Shown here piece by piece: positions 11,592-22,213 of a DNA stretch of 64,000 bases. Origin of the DNA: Onthophagus taurus (Eukaryota > Arthropoda > Insecta > Coleoptera > Scarabaeidae); the NCBI RefSeq assembly GCF_036711975.1, contig NC_091973.1, forward strand, positions 20,708,001 to 20,772,000, written 5' to 3'. The notes below the pieces were generated by a model, which worked only from the letters and a program-made list of their open reading frames with translations, was not told where the DNA came from and ran no database searches. The first letter of the stretch is position 1. Every line of letters starts with the position of its first letter. Both the position numbers and the translations under genes were made by a program.

Positions 11592-11671
11592 TAAGGTGGC
11601 GCCCGAGACCATTAACATCCCGAACTTATAACAGGGCACCAAGACCCCTTTTCCTAGGACCGAACCAGGAA
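11592..11671 (+). repeat. Primer-binding-site-like leader fragment ending the insertion
   Basis: AAGGTGGCGCCCGAGACC at about 11593-11610 resembles the start of the internal region of LTR retrotransposons just after the 5' LTR. Near-identical words occur at 50561 (aggtggcgcccgagacacc) and a shorter form at 54751 (tggcgcccattaac). The insertion ends GTCGTCGCA at 11671. The CTGG just before 7436 recurs as the last T, G, G and preceding C of the right flank, a 4-bp duplication of the size typical for gypsy elements. Confidence 0.4.
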
Positions 11672-12350
11672 AGGTCGTCGCACTGGACTACGGAGCGGTG
11701 GTGTATTCGTCGGCCAGGAACTCTCTGTTGAGGAAACTGGATGTCGTGCACCACCTGCGCCTCCGTTATGCTATCGGCGCGTTTCCGACTACTCCCATAC
11801 AAAGCCTCCTCTGCGAGGCTTGTACTTCATCGCTGTGGAAAAGAAGGGAAAGAATGCTACTCACGTACACTGTCAAAATTCACGCTCGGCCGAACCATCC
11901 CGTTCACGAATGTTTATTCGAACAACCCCTGCCGTACTCCCTACGGCCAAGCATTTCGCGTCCTTGGGAGGTAAGAGTAAAGGAACTCCTTGATCGGATT
12001 AATTGGGTATTATTAATTGGGGCGAGCCCTGGACGGAGGATGCCGCCGCAGTGCTCCGCGCGGTGAAGCGCGATGTAGCAAAATATAAATTTCCGATTGC
12101 CATTCCATGATCTGATCAGGTCTGGTTTCGTCGCTTGCGACTTGGACACACAGCTTTGACATCGACCCTCGCTGCGAACACTGTAATAACATACTCACCG
12201 TACGACATATATTGGTAGAATGCGATCGATGAAACGACCTAAGACGCCGATTCAGAATTAACTTGGTTGATACATTTAAAATATCGCGGCGAAACATACA
12301 GAATATTATAAACTTTTTCAAGGCTACAGGTCTATATGGTCGTTTATAAA
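11672..12350 (+). pseudogene. Jockey-like LINE, downstream part
   Basis: Continues the protein cut at 7435 (DYGAVVYSSARNSLLRKLD, then LRYAIGAFPTTPIQSLLCEA) to about 12010. In shifted frames it has a C-terminal CCHC-like segment (HCNNILTVRHILVECDR) at about 12175-12230 and a FFKATGLYG end near 12340. This matches the C-terminal domain of Jockey/R1-type LINEs. Several frameshifts are present. Joining it to 6930-7435 shows that 7436-11671 is a later insertion. Confidence 0.8.
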
Positions 12351-12476
12351 TTATTAATTAATTGTTATCTGTGATATATTTATTATCTGTAATATAGTTA
12401 TAGAGATTTATTTACACAAGTGTTCGTCATTCTATGTTGTTTATAGAGCTATATTTCCTTACATGTTTGTACGGTC

Positions 12477-12477
<1 letters not shown>
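12351..12477 (+). repeat. 127-bp direct repeat, left copy (3' UTR of Jockey-like LINE)
   Basis: Matches 23455-23581 over 127 bases without gaps (about 118 identities by eye). It directly follows the Jockey-like coding region and directly precedes the tail of the minus-strand LINE. The two copies therefore flank that LINE exactly. Confidence 0.85.
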
Positions 12478-12507
<30 letters not shown>

Positions 12508-12934
12508 CATATTCGGGACACGTACAGGAAAAAATCCCAAAAAAGTGTCCACTACAATAATATAAAAGAAAAGAAAAGAAAACAGACTACATAAGAAAGA
12601 ACAAAAAAAAAACTAAAAAATATATCAAAAGCATGAAACAATAAAAAAAAATGGAATTAAATCAGCAAGCACGAAGCAGAAAAGAAAATAAACACAGAGA
12701 CTGGATTGGTCCACATAATCATCGATATTACGCGGATAGAAAAACAGAATAAAAAGGACCATAAGAAAGGACAAATTTATGTTGCTTTTCTTTTCTGCCC
12801 CACCACCCGCAAGAAATCAATATAAATATGGTAAACGAATGTGTTTCGATCGAGTAAATTAATTTTACAAAGAAAAAACTAATGACAAATACTTAAAGTT
12901 AAAACGGATTTTTTAAACGACATCATTGAATTAC

Positions 12935-13200
12935 TGTTAAGATTATGAAAGTTTCACGACAATCGGAAAATAGTTTCCCGAAAAATTCAACGAAAACTAA
13001 AGTGAAATTGGAATGAACGCTTGGAACAGGTTTTTGAAATGACACGCACGAAATTTCGACGACAAAAGAGAGACATTTATTTTAGAACAAGACTTTTATA
13101 CATCCCAAACAGGAACGAGAAAAACGACACGAAGAAAAAATAAAACTAAACGTGGAAATAAAATTAATTGTAAAAAAAATAATAATGAACTTTTTTAACA
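12935..13200 (-). repeat. BEL LTR (3' LTR of the minus-strand element)
   Basis: A 266-bp TG...CA repeat that I read as identical base for base to 19129-19394. It is flanked on its outer side by ATTAC (12930-12934), the same five bases that follow the other LTR at 19395-19399. Confidence 0.95.
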
Positions 13201-13216
13201 TTCCGCCCGCCTTGCC
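13201..13216 (-). other. BEL polypurine tract
   Basis: On the minus strand the bases just before the 3' LTR read GCAAGGCGGGCGGAA. This purine-rich tract is at the place where plus-strand DNA synthesis is primed in LTR retrotransposons. Confidence 0.6.
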
Positions 13217-13434
13217 GTAACGGCAATGAACACTAACAACGACGGGACGAAATAAACAGAAATTTCAATATGAACGAAAAAAAAAAAGTATAATAATTGA
13301 AAATAAAATAAAATAAAACGGAATATCTGAACGTATCCTAAAGCATGACAACGCTAAACAGGCTAAACAGCTAACTTCACGAAGACGCTCAAGATGTCAA
13401 CACAAAAAAAAAAAAAATGAATTCGGAAATTATC

Positions 13435-16400
13435 TTAGCCAGGTAATGAACATAATTTTACTATTGGTCGAACTAGAGTAGTAGTCGGTGTCTTTATTGT
13501 AGCCACTCTAACACGATTATCAGCCCCAGGGTGAAGTTCCAAGACACGTGCAGTGGTCCACTTGGACGGGGGAAGCCGTTCGTCCTTGATAAGAACGAGA
13601 CTACCAACTTTAGGTAAGTTCTTTTCTTGATGCCACTTGTTTCGGTTTTGGAGAGATTGGAGATAAAATACTTTCCAATGCTTCCAGAATTCTTCTATCA
13701 AACGTCGGAGGAACTGGTAACGGTTGAGACGTGAGATGGTTTCATCCAATAGAGATGGTTCTGGAACCACAGATAACGACGACCCAATCAAGAAATGAGC
13801 TGGACATAAAAATTCAAAATTAGTAGGGTCATTGGAAACAGGACAGAGAGGACGGGAGTTTAGGACGGCTTCTATTTGTATGAGGACAGTGGTGAATTCC
13901 TCGTAAGTGAGAACGGTGGAACCCATAATTTTCCGAAGATGTGTTTTTACGGAGCGAACTCCAGCTTCCCACTTCCCTCCAAAATGGGGTGCTGAAGGGG
14001 GGTTGAATCTCCAACGGGTTCCATCGTTGCTGAGGACGTTGATTAAATGATTCCACTCCTTGGAGGCGGAGCTGAAGAGGGATCGTAGTTCCCTATCTGC
14101 CCCAATAAGGTTGGTACCACAATCCGAATACAAACACTGGCAAAGACCACGACGTCCGGTGAATCGTTTGTATGCGGCAATGAATCCATTCGTCGTGTAG
14201 TCAGTGGAAATCTCTAAATGTATTGCTGATGAAACTAGACATACAAATAGAATTAAATAAGATTTATATGTTTTGTGACCTCGTCCTTTGTGTGTTTTCA
14301 GAATAAATGGCCCAGCATAGTCGACCCCAGAGTGGAGAAACGGTCTCGATGGGGTTACTCGTGACGGAGGTAGTTGACCCATCATCTGTTGACTGGTTTT
14401 TGCACGTTGACGAGCACAAACGATGCATTGATGTATGAAGGATCTGACTGGAGATCTTCCACCAACAATCCAAAATCGTCGACGAATGGAAGATAATGTA
14501 AGCTGAGTTCCACCATGAAGAACTCGACGATGATGAGCATCAATGATTAGTTTTGTGAAGGGATCGTCCTTGGGAAGAATCATAGGATGTTTCTCGTCCC
14601 AATTCAAAACGGAAAATTGTAGACGTCCTGTAATTCGTAGAAGTCCATGGCCGTCTATGAAAGGGGTAAGTCGATAGATCGAACTACTTTTTGAAATAGA
14701 TTTTCCGGTTAATAGAATTTGAATTTCTTCTCTAAAACTGGTTTTTTGAACCTCTTTAACCCAAAACAACAAAGATTTTTCGAGTTCTTCTGGAGTTAAA
14801 TTGCCTGAAACATTTGAATTTTTTGATTTATTTATAAAACGGAAACACCATGAAGTGACCCGAATAAGCTTGTTTAATGTAGAATATTTTTCTTTTAAAT
14901 TCCAGGTTTGAATCGCAATGTGATGAGAAGAAGATGTCCTTTTAATTTCACGATCGGCTTCGACTGAGTCAGCAATTTTTAACGAAGGCCAATCTGATGA
15001 GGGAAGTTGAAGCCATGATGGACCGGACCACCATATCGATTGCTGTTGAAGTTTATTTATTGGCACACCACGGGAAGCTAAGTCAGCTGGATTATCGGAA
15101 CCAGGCACGTAAGACCACTTTGCTTGTGATAGTTCTTGAATCTCTATGACACGGTTACGCACGAAATCTTTCCATCTGTTGGGATGGCTGCGTATCCATG
15201 ACAAAGCGACAGTGGAATCAGTCCACAGATAAGTTGAAAAGTTTTCGAATTCTAGCGTAGATCGAATCCGATGTACCAACCGAGATAGAACTACCGCCGC
15301 GCACAGTTCTAAGCGCGGAATCGAAACAACTTTTAACGGAGCCACTTTTGTTTTAGAACTTATCAACACAACCCGCACCTCCGCTAAGGTTTCAACCCGA
15401 ATATACGCAACCGCCGCGTATGCGTTTGTTGATGCATCAGAAAAACCGTGGATTTGAATGTTGGATTTATTGTTATCGATGCCAAACCATCGAGGAATGC
15501 TGATGGTAGTAACGTTTAGAAGGTCTTTTTGAAAATTTTGCCACCGTTTCGCGAGATCTTCCGGTAATTCATCGTCCCAATCAAGACCAAGCACCCACAA
15601 TTCTTGCATGAAGATTTTTGCCGTTATTATGAACGGAGAAAGAAGACCGAGGGGATCGAAAAGTTTCGCGATGAATGAAAGAACAGATCGCTTGGTAAGA
15701 TTTTCATCGGTATGAGTAACACTTAAATTAAATAAAAACTCGTCTTTTTTATTATTCCACAGAAGTCCCAATGCGCGTGGAAATTCGGATTCGTCTTCAA
15801 ATTTTATGGTATCGTTCATGGAAACGTCATCGCGCGGTAGATTTTCAAGCGTAGAAGCTTGATTCGAAATCCATTTCCGCGCGTGGAAACCGCCCGCCGT
15901 AAGTATACTGTTTGTTTGATTAATGAGAGTTTTAACTTCTTCAATGGTCTCTGCGCCCGACAAAATATCATCTACGTACGTGTCTTTTTTCAGAGCCACT
16001 GATCCGGAAGGTTGAATTGTGGAGTGCTGATCAGCCAAATGGTGCAGGCACCGGATAGCTAAGAACGGAGCACACGATAACCCATAAGTAACAGTGTTAA
16101 GTTCATAATTTTCTATTACTTTATCCGAACTATCGCGCCAAACAATTCTTTGAAAAGATCGATCATTCGGATGAACGTTTATTTGACGGTACATCTTTTC
16201 AATGTCGCACGAAAACACGATTTTATGACGTCTCCATCGGAGGAGAACGTCAACTAGCTCGGCTTGCAGTTTTGGCCCGACGTGTAAGCAGTCATTAAGG
16301 GAAAGGCCCGATGACGTAACAGCTGAACCGTTGAAAACTACGCGGAGTTTTGTCGTGGAACTTGATTCGCGTACTACACCGTGATGCGGAAGGTAATAAT

Positions 16401-18639
16401 TCGTATTGTTTGGGTTTAACGACACCAAACTCATGTGCCCTAGTGTCAAATACTCGTGCATAAAATCACGGTAGGCTAGAAAAAGTTTTTCGTTAACGGC
16501 GAAACGTTGCTCCATACGACCGAAAGAACGAACCGCGACGTGACGCGATGAACCGAGATCCGATGAAGGTCGTCTAAACGGAAGCCGCACTACAAAACGT
16601 CCGTTTACGTCTCGCGAATGAGTGATTATAAAATGGTTCTCGCACTCAAGATCGTCTGAGGCAAGTTTTTGAGTTGAATTAGTGTCGTCCTCGATTTTCC
16701 AAAATTTTTGAATTGCGGTTAACAACTCCCGATCAACGGAACATTGGAAACCGAACCGTTCCGAATTTGCACTTGGAAAAGAAACGTGACCGAAAAGAAT
16801 CCATCCGAAAAGAGTCTCTTGAGCTACCAAAAAACCGTTGTTAAATTTCCGAATATTATTCAAAATAATTCGCGAATAAAACTTCACCCCGAGAATCAAA
16901 TCAATTCGACGATTCGAATAGAATTCTGGATCGGCTAAATCCAAAGAATTTACTTCAACCGGAATGGTTTTTGGTTCTTGTTTCGGTATGTAGGAAGTCA
17001 ATTTTGGTAATATGAGAGTCTCTTCGACGATGGAAACGTTGTTGTCACTTTTGGAAATGATATTAACCGACGTTGTACCGTTTGAAACGCACGTTTGTGT
17101 TGATCCAACGCCGTTTATTGGTACGCATGTGGCTTTGCGCGGTAACGACAGACGCTGCACAAGAGCCTCGCTCACGAAAGAAACTTCCGACCCTTGATCG
17201 ATCAAGGCGCGAACCAAAAGGGAATCACCTCGAACCGATTTTACCCGCACCAAAGCTGTAGCTAGGAGAACCGAGGAACTGAGATGAAATGTGTTGACCT
17301 GGTGACTCGTTGAGGTACCAGGGACGCTTACTTTACTTTCGACAAATTCGTTGTTTTTGTTAGAATTTGAGTTGCAACTTTTATTTAATTTTTCAGGAGG
17401 AAATTCGTGCAAAATGGTGTGATGACGTTTTGAACAAGTTTTGCATCGAGTTGCTACACGACAGTCAGGAAGATAGTGATTCCCGAGACAATTAAAACAC
17501 CGCTTATTTTGAATTACGAATTCGCTCCTTTGTTTCGGAGATTTTGTAAGAAAATTATCGCATCGAAATATTGAATGGTCACCATTACAAATAAAACATT
17601 TCTGTACCGCCACCGACACGTTATGGGATTTAAACGAGCTGGGTTTTTGAGCAGACCCAGACGAAACTGAAAAGCTTTTCTTTTTGGTGGAAAGTCTTTC
17701 GATCGCTTCAAGTGTCAATACGCGGTTGTTAAGAAAATCCATAAACTCTTTAAATGTCGATGAAATTTTTCGATTGTTTATCGATCGTTCCCACTCTTTA
17801 CTCGTCTCGCTGTCGAGTTTACGAACGAGGATGTGTATGAGGACAAGATCCCAATGTTCGACCGGACATTGCAGAGCTTCCAACGCGCCGATGGATTCGT
17901 TAATTTCGCCGATGAAGCTGTTCAACTCTTCAGACGAATCCGTGCGAAGAGATTTCGAAGACAATAAAATGGTAAGTTGCGCTTCAACTATCACCCGTAA
18001 ATTATCATACCGATCCTCCAAAATTTGCCATGCAACATCGAAGTTGTCATGTGTTACCGATAAATTTTTAATTAATCTAGCCGGTTCTTTTTCCAGACTC
18101 ATTTTCAAGTACTGGAACTTCTCGACGTCAGTTAATGAAGTGTCGTTTTTTATCATGGTAACGAATAAATCGCGGAACTGGGTCCAATCAACACAACGAC
18201 CGCTAAATTTAGGTAAGTTGATACGCGGAAGCTGTCGCTGATGAGGAATCACGACCTCTGGTGCTGCCTGAACCGGTTCCGAACGAGTTGCCGCTTTACT
18301 GATGTCGCTCAGCATGTCCAACATTAGACCTTTCGCGTTGGTGTAATTTTCCTCGCACGAACTGAATAAATCATCCGAAAAATAGATGGTTTCCGAATAA
18401 TCCGATCGGTGTTGATTTAGTAATAAATGGTTCTGTTTGAACTCATTCCAATTATCGATGATACGCTCAACTCGCGTATTAATTGAACCGACCGTACGAC
18501 GCGCATGCGGCAATTTTCGAAGATTATCCTCGGACTTTGCAATGAAACTGAAAAGTTCATTTTGTCGTTCGAAAATGTATTCTAAGTCTTTACTTGGTTG
18601 AGCCATTTTAACAAAAAAATAAACGAACGAAAATGTCAA
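13435..18639 (-). CDS. BEL/Pao gag-pol polyprotein, intact
   Basis: 1,734 codons with no stop. The gag part is residues 1 to about 330, followed by Cys/His knuckles at about 347-410 (CFICNGDH, CFNCLGNHYLPDC, CKTCSKRHH). The aspartic protease (ALIDQGSEVSFV) is near 478. The reverse transcriptase has YVDDIL near 888, and RNase H has LWTDSTVALSW near 1145. The integrase has a zinc region (HHRRVLHGG to CIVCARQR, about 1370-1412), catalytic acidic residues in DYAGPF and SDCGTNL, and the GGKWEAGVRS segment near 1556. Length and domain order are normal for the family. An upstream in-frame Met at 18639 was kept; MAQPSKDLEY, 12 residues in, is an equally possible start. The protein makes and integrates the element's cDNA, and nothing suggests inactivity. 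Confidence 0.95.
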   Translation of the reverse strand: MTFSFVYFFVKMAQPSKDLEYIFERQNELFSFIAKSEDNLRKLPHARRTVGSINTRVERIIDNWNEFKQNHLLLNQHRSDYSETIYFSDDLFSSCEENYTNAKGLMLDMLSDISKAATRSEPVQAAPEVVIPHQRQLPRINLPKFSGRCVDWTQFRDLFVTMIKNDTSLTDVEKFQYLKMSLEKEPARLIKNLSVTHDNFDVAWQILEDRYDNLRVIVEAQLTILLSSKSLRTDSSEELNSFIGEINESIGALEALQCPVEHWDLVLIHILVRKLDSETSKEWERSINNRKISSTFKEFMDFLNNRVLTLEAIERLSTKKKSFSVSSGSAQKPSSFKSHNVSVAVQKCFICNGDHSIFRCDNFLTKSPKQRSEFVIQNKRCFNCLGNHYLPDCRVATRCKTCSKRHHTILHEFPPEKLNKSCNSNSNKNNEFVESKVSVPGTSTSHQVNTFHLSSSVLLATALVRVKSVRGDSLLVRALIDQGSEVSFVSEALVQRLSLPRKATCVPINGVGSTQTCVSNGTTSVNIISKSDNNVSIVEETLILPKLTSYIPKQEPKTIPVEVNSLDLADPEFYSNRRIDLILGVKFYSRIILNNIRKFNNGFLVAQETLFGWILFGHVSFPSANSERFGFQCSVDRELLTAIQKFWKIEDDTNSTQKLASDDLECENHFIITHSRDVNGRFVVRLPFRRPSSDLGSSRHVAVRSFGRMEQRFAVNEKLFLAYRDFMHEYLTLGHMSLVSLNPNNTNYYLPHHGVVRESSSTTKLRVVFNGSAVTSSGLSLNDCLHVGPKLQAELVDVLLRWRRHKIVFSCDIEKMYRQINVHPNDRSFQRIVWRDSSDKVIENYELNTVTYGLSCAPFLAIRCLHHLADQHSTIQPSGSVALKKDTYVDDILSGAETIEEVKTLINQTNSILTAGGFHARKWISNQASTLENLPRDDVSMNDTIKFEDESEFPRALGLLWNNKKDEFLFNLSVTHTDENLTKRSVLSFIAKLFDPLGLLSPFIITAKIFMQELWVLGLDWDDELPEDLAKRWQNFQKDLLNVTTISIPRWFGIDNNKSNIQIHGFSDASTNAYAAVAYIRVETLAEVRVVLISSKTKVAPLKVVSIPRLELCAAVVLSRLVHRIRSTLEFENFSTYLWTDSTVALSWIRSHPNRWKDFVRNRVIEIQELSQAKWSYVPGSDNPADLASRGVPINKLQQQSIWWSGPSWLQLPSSDWPSLKIADSVEADREIKRTSSSHHIAIQTWNLKEKYSTLNKLIRVTSWCFRFINKSKNSNVSGNLTPEELEKSLLFWVKEVQKTSFREEIQILLTGKSISKSSSIYRLTPFIDGHGLLRITGRLQFSVLNWDEKHPMILPKDDPFTKLIIDAHHRRVLHGGTQLTLSSIRRRFWIVGGRSPVRSFIHQCIVCARQRAKTSQQMMGQLPPSRVTPSRPFLHSGVDYAGPFILKTHKGRGHKTYKSYLILFVCLVSSAIHLEISTDYTTNGFIAAYKRFTGRRGLCQCLYSDCGTNLIGADRELRSLFSSASKEWNHLINVLSNDGTRWRFNPPSAPHFGGKWEAGVRSVKTHLRKIMGSTVLTYEEFTTVLIQIEAVLNSRPLCPVSNDPTNFEFLCPAHFLIGSSLSVVPEPSLLDETISRLNRYQFLRRLIEEFWKHWKVFYLQSLQNRNKWHQEKNLPKVGSLVLIKDERLPPSKWTTARVLELHPGADNRVRVATIKTPTTTLVRPIVKLCSLPG

Positions 18640-19105
18640 TCAAAGAAATTGTAAAGGTATTTTTTTTTTTAAAAAAAATTAATTTTTAACACTCCGACGA
18701 GAAATGAAATTAAATAAATTGAAAATTGTCACCGTTTTTTTTTTGTCAATCCGTAGAACCTAGAGGATCCACTCGACGTATGCACGGCGATGCTCCTGGT
18801 GCTGACGAAGACACCAACCAGGACGCTGGACGGATGTAATCTCCTTGAAGACTCGGCGTGAAGGGGCTCTTCGGGGGCCTTGGAGCGCCGAGGAATGAAG
18901 AATAAAAAAATATACGAAGTTGAATTCAATTTAATTTTTTCTTTCTTTCTCCCCTTTTTTCCAATTTGAAAATGAAGAGACGAAGTTCCAATTTAAGTTC
19001 ACCGTATGAAGAACACTTAAATTTGAAGAAACACGTTTCCGAAATGAAAGATGGTGAACACTCGCGTAACACTATTCGAAAATTATTTTACCGATCGTAA
19101 ACTGA
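18640..19105 (-). other. BEL untranslated leader
   Basis: About 470 bases between the primer-binding site and the gag start. It is AT-rich with poly-T/A runs and one Cys-poor open frame (18729-18929) that I do not regard as a gene. Confidence 0.6.
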
Positions 19106-19123
19106 ATCCGGCTCGAAGGACCA
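19106..19123 (-). other. BEL primer-binding site
   Basis: The minus strand reads TGGTCCTTCGAGCCGGAT five bases after the 5' LTR. It starts with TGG, the complement of a tRNA CCA end, at the expected place. The matching tRNA was not determined. Confidence 0.75.
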
Positions 19124-19128
19124 GAAAG

Positions 19129-19394
19129 TGTTAAGATTATGAAAGTTTCACGACAATCGGAAAATAGTTTCCCGAAAAATTCAACGAAAACTAAAGTGAA
19201 ATTGGAATGAACGCTTGGAACAGGTTTTTGAAATGACACGCACGAAATTTCGACGACAAAAGAGAGACATTTATTTTAGAACAAGACTTTTATACATCCC
19301 AAACAGGAACGAGAAAAACGACACGAAGAAAAAATAAAACTAAACGTGGAAATAAAATTAATTGTAAAAAAAATAATAATGAACTTTTTTAACA
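19129..19394 (-). repeat. BEL LTR (5' LTR of the minus-strand element)
   Basis: 266 bp, identical to 12935-13200 by direct reading, TG...CA termini. It should carry the promoter of the element. It is followed on the + strand by ATTAC at 19395. Confidence 0.95.
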
Positions 19395-22213
19395 ATTACA
19401 AAAGAAATCAACATTGAAACAATAAACATTGCAAGTGTGCATCAGTCTCAACAGAGGTGAACCGGCATGCGCACTAGATCCAGAAGCAGGTAGTCTGAAC
19501 AAAAATGGTGATCGAGTAGCATAAGAAGGAACATTAAAGTGAATCTGCTCTAAAAGAACCGGAGCGTCGAGAACTCCATTAACTAGGTTGAACGGGAACA
19601 ATAGGTCCGTACTGTGTCGACGGCCACAGAGAGATCTTAGACCAAACACCCGGCATCTTTGGGAATAAGGGCAGCACGGAAGATAAAATTTGTGAGCAAG
19701 ATAACGGATAAATGTTCTCTGTAGGCCCTCAATAAGGTCGATGTAAATATTATAGGCAGGACTCCATACTACTGAAGCGAAATTTAAACCGCTAGCAACG
19801 TATGCCATATATAAAGAAGTAATGCAGCGGACGTTTGTAAATGGACGAGAAATCCTAATGATAAATCCTAGGCGCTTAGTAGCTGCAGAAACGATAGAAG
19901 AAATATGATCGCGATAGAGTAGTCTAGAATCCAGAACAACGCCAAGATCTTTAACTGAAGAGGATTGAGTAAGATAATGCGGACCTATCATATATTTGAA
20001 GTTAACATTATATCTCTTTCTACTGAACGTGATCTGACAACACTTATCAGGATTTAGAAATAAGTAATTTTGTGAGCAATAAGAATCAAATCTGTCAATG
20101 TCATCTTGCAACCGAATACAGTCAGAAGCAGACCTGATGCTAGCAAAAATTTTACAGTCATCAGCGAAAAGAGAAAAATTCGAATAATGAAAGCACTCAG
20201 AAACATCATTTATATAGGCTAGAAATAAAATAGGTCCAAGATGGCTACTTTGAGGTACACCAGATGTAACAGGAGTAAAACTAGATATGAAATTATTTAC
20301 TTTCACTGCTTGAAATCTCTTAGATATATAGGACGAAATCCATAGAGACAGCCCGTTAGATAGGTTAAACTTGTTCAGCTTATCCATAAGAATGTTATGG
20401 TGAAGCTTGTCAAAAGATTTTGTCAGATCGGTGTATATAGCATCCACCTGAGAGTTATTATTCATAGAATCCTGAATGTATTGAACAAACGCAACCAGAT
20501 TCGTCTCAACTGATCGCCCACGCAAAAAACCGTGTTGTTGAGGGATAATAGCAGGTCGAAGATAGCTATATAAGTTGTCATAAATTAATTTTTCAAAAAC
20601 CTTCGAAACAATGGATAATAGGGAAATTGGACGATAGTTGCACACAAAATGTCTGCTACCCGATTTAAAGACTGGAGTTATGAAGGCTTTTTTCCATTCA
20701 GAGGGAAAGACTGAATTTTCAATGGAGCGGCTGAAGATAATAAATAGAGGAGTTGCTAACTCCCCTGCACATTTAGCAATAAAGTGTCCCGGCAAGCCAT
20801 CGGGGCCAGGGCCCAATTTATGGTCGACTTGTGTCAGAAGGTGAGAAACATCACGTTCAGAGAACCACGGCTGCGATTGGTAAATAACATTTCGCTTGTG
20901 AGAGGTATTCAGGCAACCGTCGATATAAACAGAGCTAAAAAACTGAGAGAAAAGTTCAGTTATACGCTTCCCGTCATCCGCCACTTCACCGTTCAGCTCC
21001 ATTCGAGACGGAATACCGCCGCCACCGCGTCTTTTACTTTTAACAAAAGACCACAAACTAGATGGGGAATCAATCAAGTTACTCTGAACGCGATTCAGAT
21101 AAGTGCGATAATCAGCAGCAATTAAAGCCTTGGCACGCTTGCGCTGGAAGCTAAAGGAAAGATAGTCGTTTCGATTACCCCATCTCTTCCACTTTTTATG
21201 GTATTTCAATTTTTCTTTAACAGATTTAATAGTAGAAGGCGTATACCAGTGAGGAAAACGATTATTACGGGAGAAGCTTTGGGGAACGAATTCATTCATA
21301 TACCCATACAAGACAGAATAAAAAGTATCAACACAGAGATCTACATCTAACCCAGCAAGTAAACTGCGCCAATCAACACTTGCCAGACCACCCCTGAGAC
21401 CGTCAAAATCCGCACGATCAAACCTCCAGGTGACCGATGGGCTCTTACGCAAGACATGACGTTTATCAAACTTAAACAAAAATTCTAAAGCAGGGTGATG
21501 CCCATCCAAGTCAACTAGCGGATCGTTACAGGAGCGCACCGAATCGATTCCTCCCGAATTGCACAAAATTAAATCTAGGTATCTGGAATTATTGTTAGCA
21601 ATATTATTAAATTGAGACAAATTACAATAAGAAATAGTAAGAAGTAACTCAGTCGCACGAGGGTTAGCGACGACAACAGGCACAAGGTTCCCCGCGACTG
21701 ATGCGGCCCAAGAAATGTTGGGAACATTGAAATCACCCACCAATAGTATAGGTGTGTCTGGAGACCGGTCGCGCACGTACTGAAGTTGACGGAGGAAAAG
21801 GCTAAATGACACAGAATCACTTGGAGGTAAATATACGCAGCATAACAACACTCGCGAGCCACAAAAGCATACACTCAATCAAAGGTCCTCGGCATTCGAA
21901 TGAAAACTAGGTACAGGGACCGCGACAATGCCCGCGCGAACCGCAACAAGAACACCACCGCCTTCAAAACCAGCAGAAGTAGTCGAATTTCTGTCACGAC
22001 GATAAATGACGTAGTTACTGCAAAGGATCTCACCGCTGTAGATGGAATCGTTCAGATTAGTCTCTGTTAAACACACCAAATCGTGGGTCAGGTTCAGTGA
22101 GTTCGCATAAGATATAGCAGTCTTGGTGCGCAAACCACGCACATTCTGATAGTAAATAGACAGAGTCATAGTCTAAATAAAAGGCTTAATAAAAATTTTT
22201 AATTTTGGCTGAC

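Larger units (their letters stand above)
12935..19394 (-). mobile_element. Complete BEL/Pao LTR retrotransposon
   Basis: A 6,460-bp element. It has identical 266-bp LTRs, a 5-bp ATTAC target duplication (usual size for BEL/Pao), a primer-binding site, a polypurine stretch and one uninterrupted gag-pol frame of 1,734 codons. Zero LTR divergence means a very recent insertion. It sits in the last codons of ORF2 of the surrounding LINE. Confidence 0.95.
12879..22169 (-). pseudogene. LINE ORF2: endonuclease and reverse transcriptase, one stop, split by BEL
   Basis: Starts at 22169 (MTLSIYYQNVRGLRTK), an apurinic-type endonuclease with CLTETNL and GDFNVP motifs. The reverse transcriptase has TDLTKSFDKLHH, SGVPQSSHLGP and the FADD catalytic box near 20160. 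There is one in-frame TGA at 21879-21881, about residue 97; the same frame continues on both sides. Near the C-terminus the BEL insertion falls inside codons at 19395. Past the insertion the frame continues from 12934 for 17 codons to a TAG at 12879-12881. The enzyme would nick the target and reverse-transcribe the LINE RNA. With one stop and a late insertion, the copy is dead but recent. Confidence 0.85.

Noticed and set aside
17684..18241. 185-codon plus-strand frame inside BEL
   Set aside because: Antisense shadow of the gag coding region; no motif.
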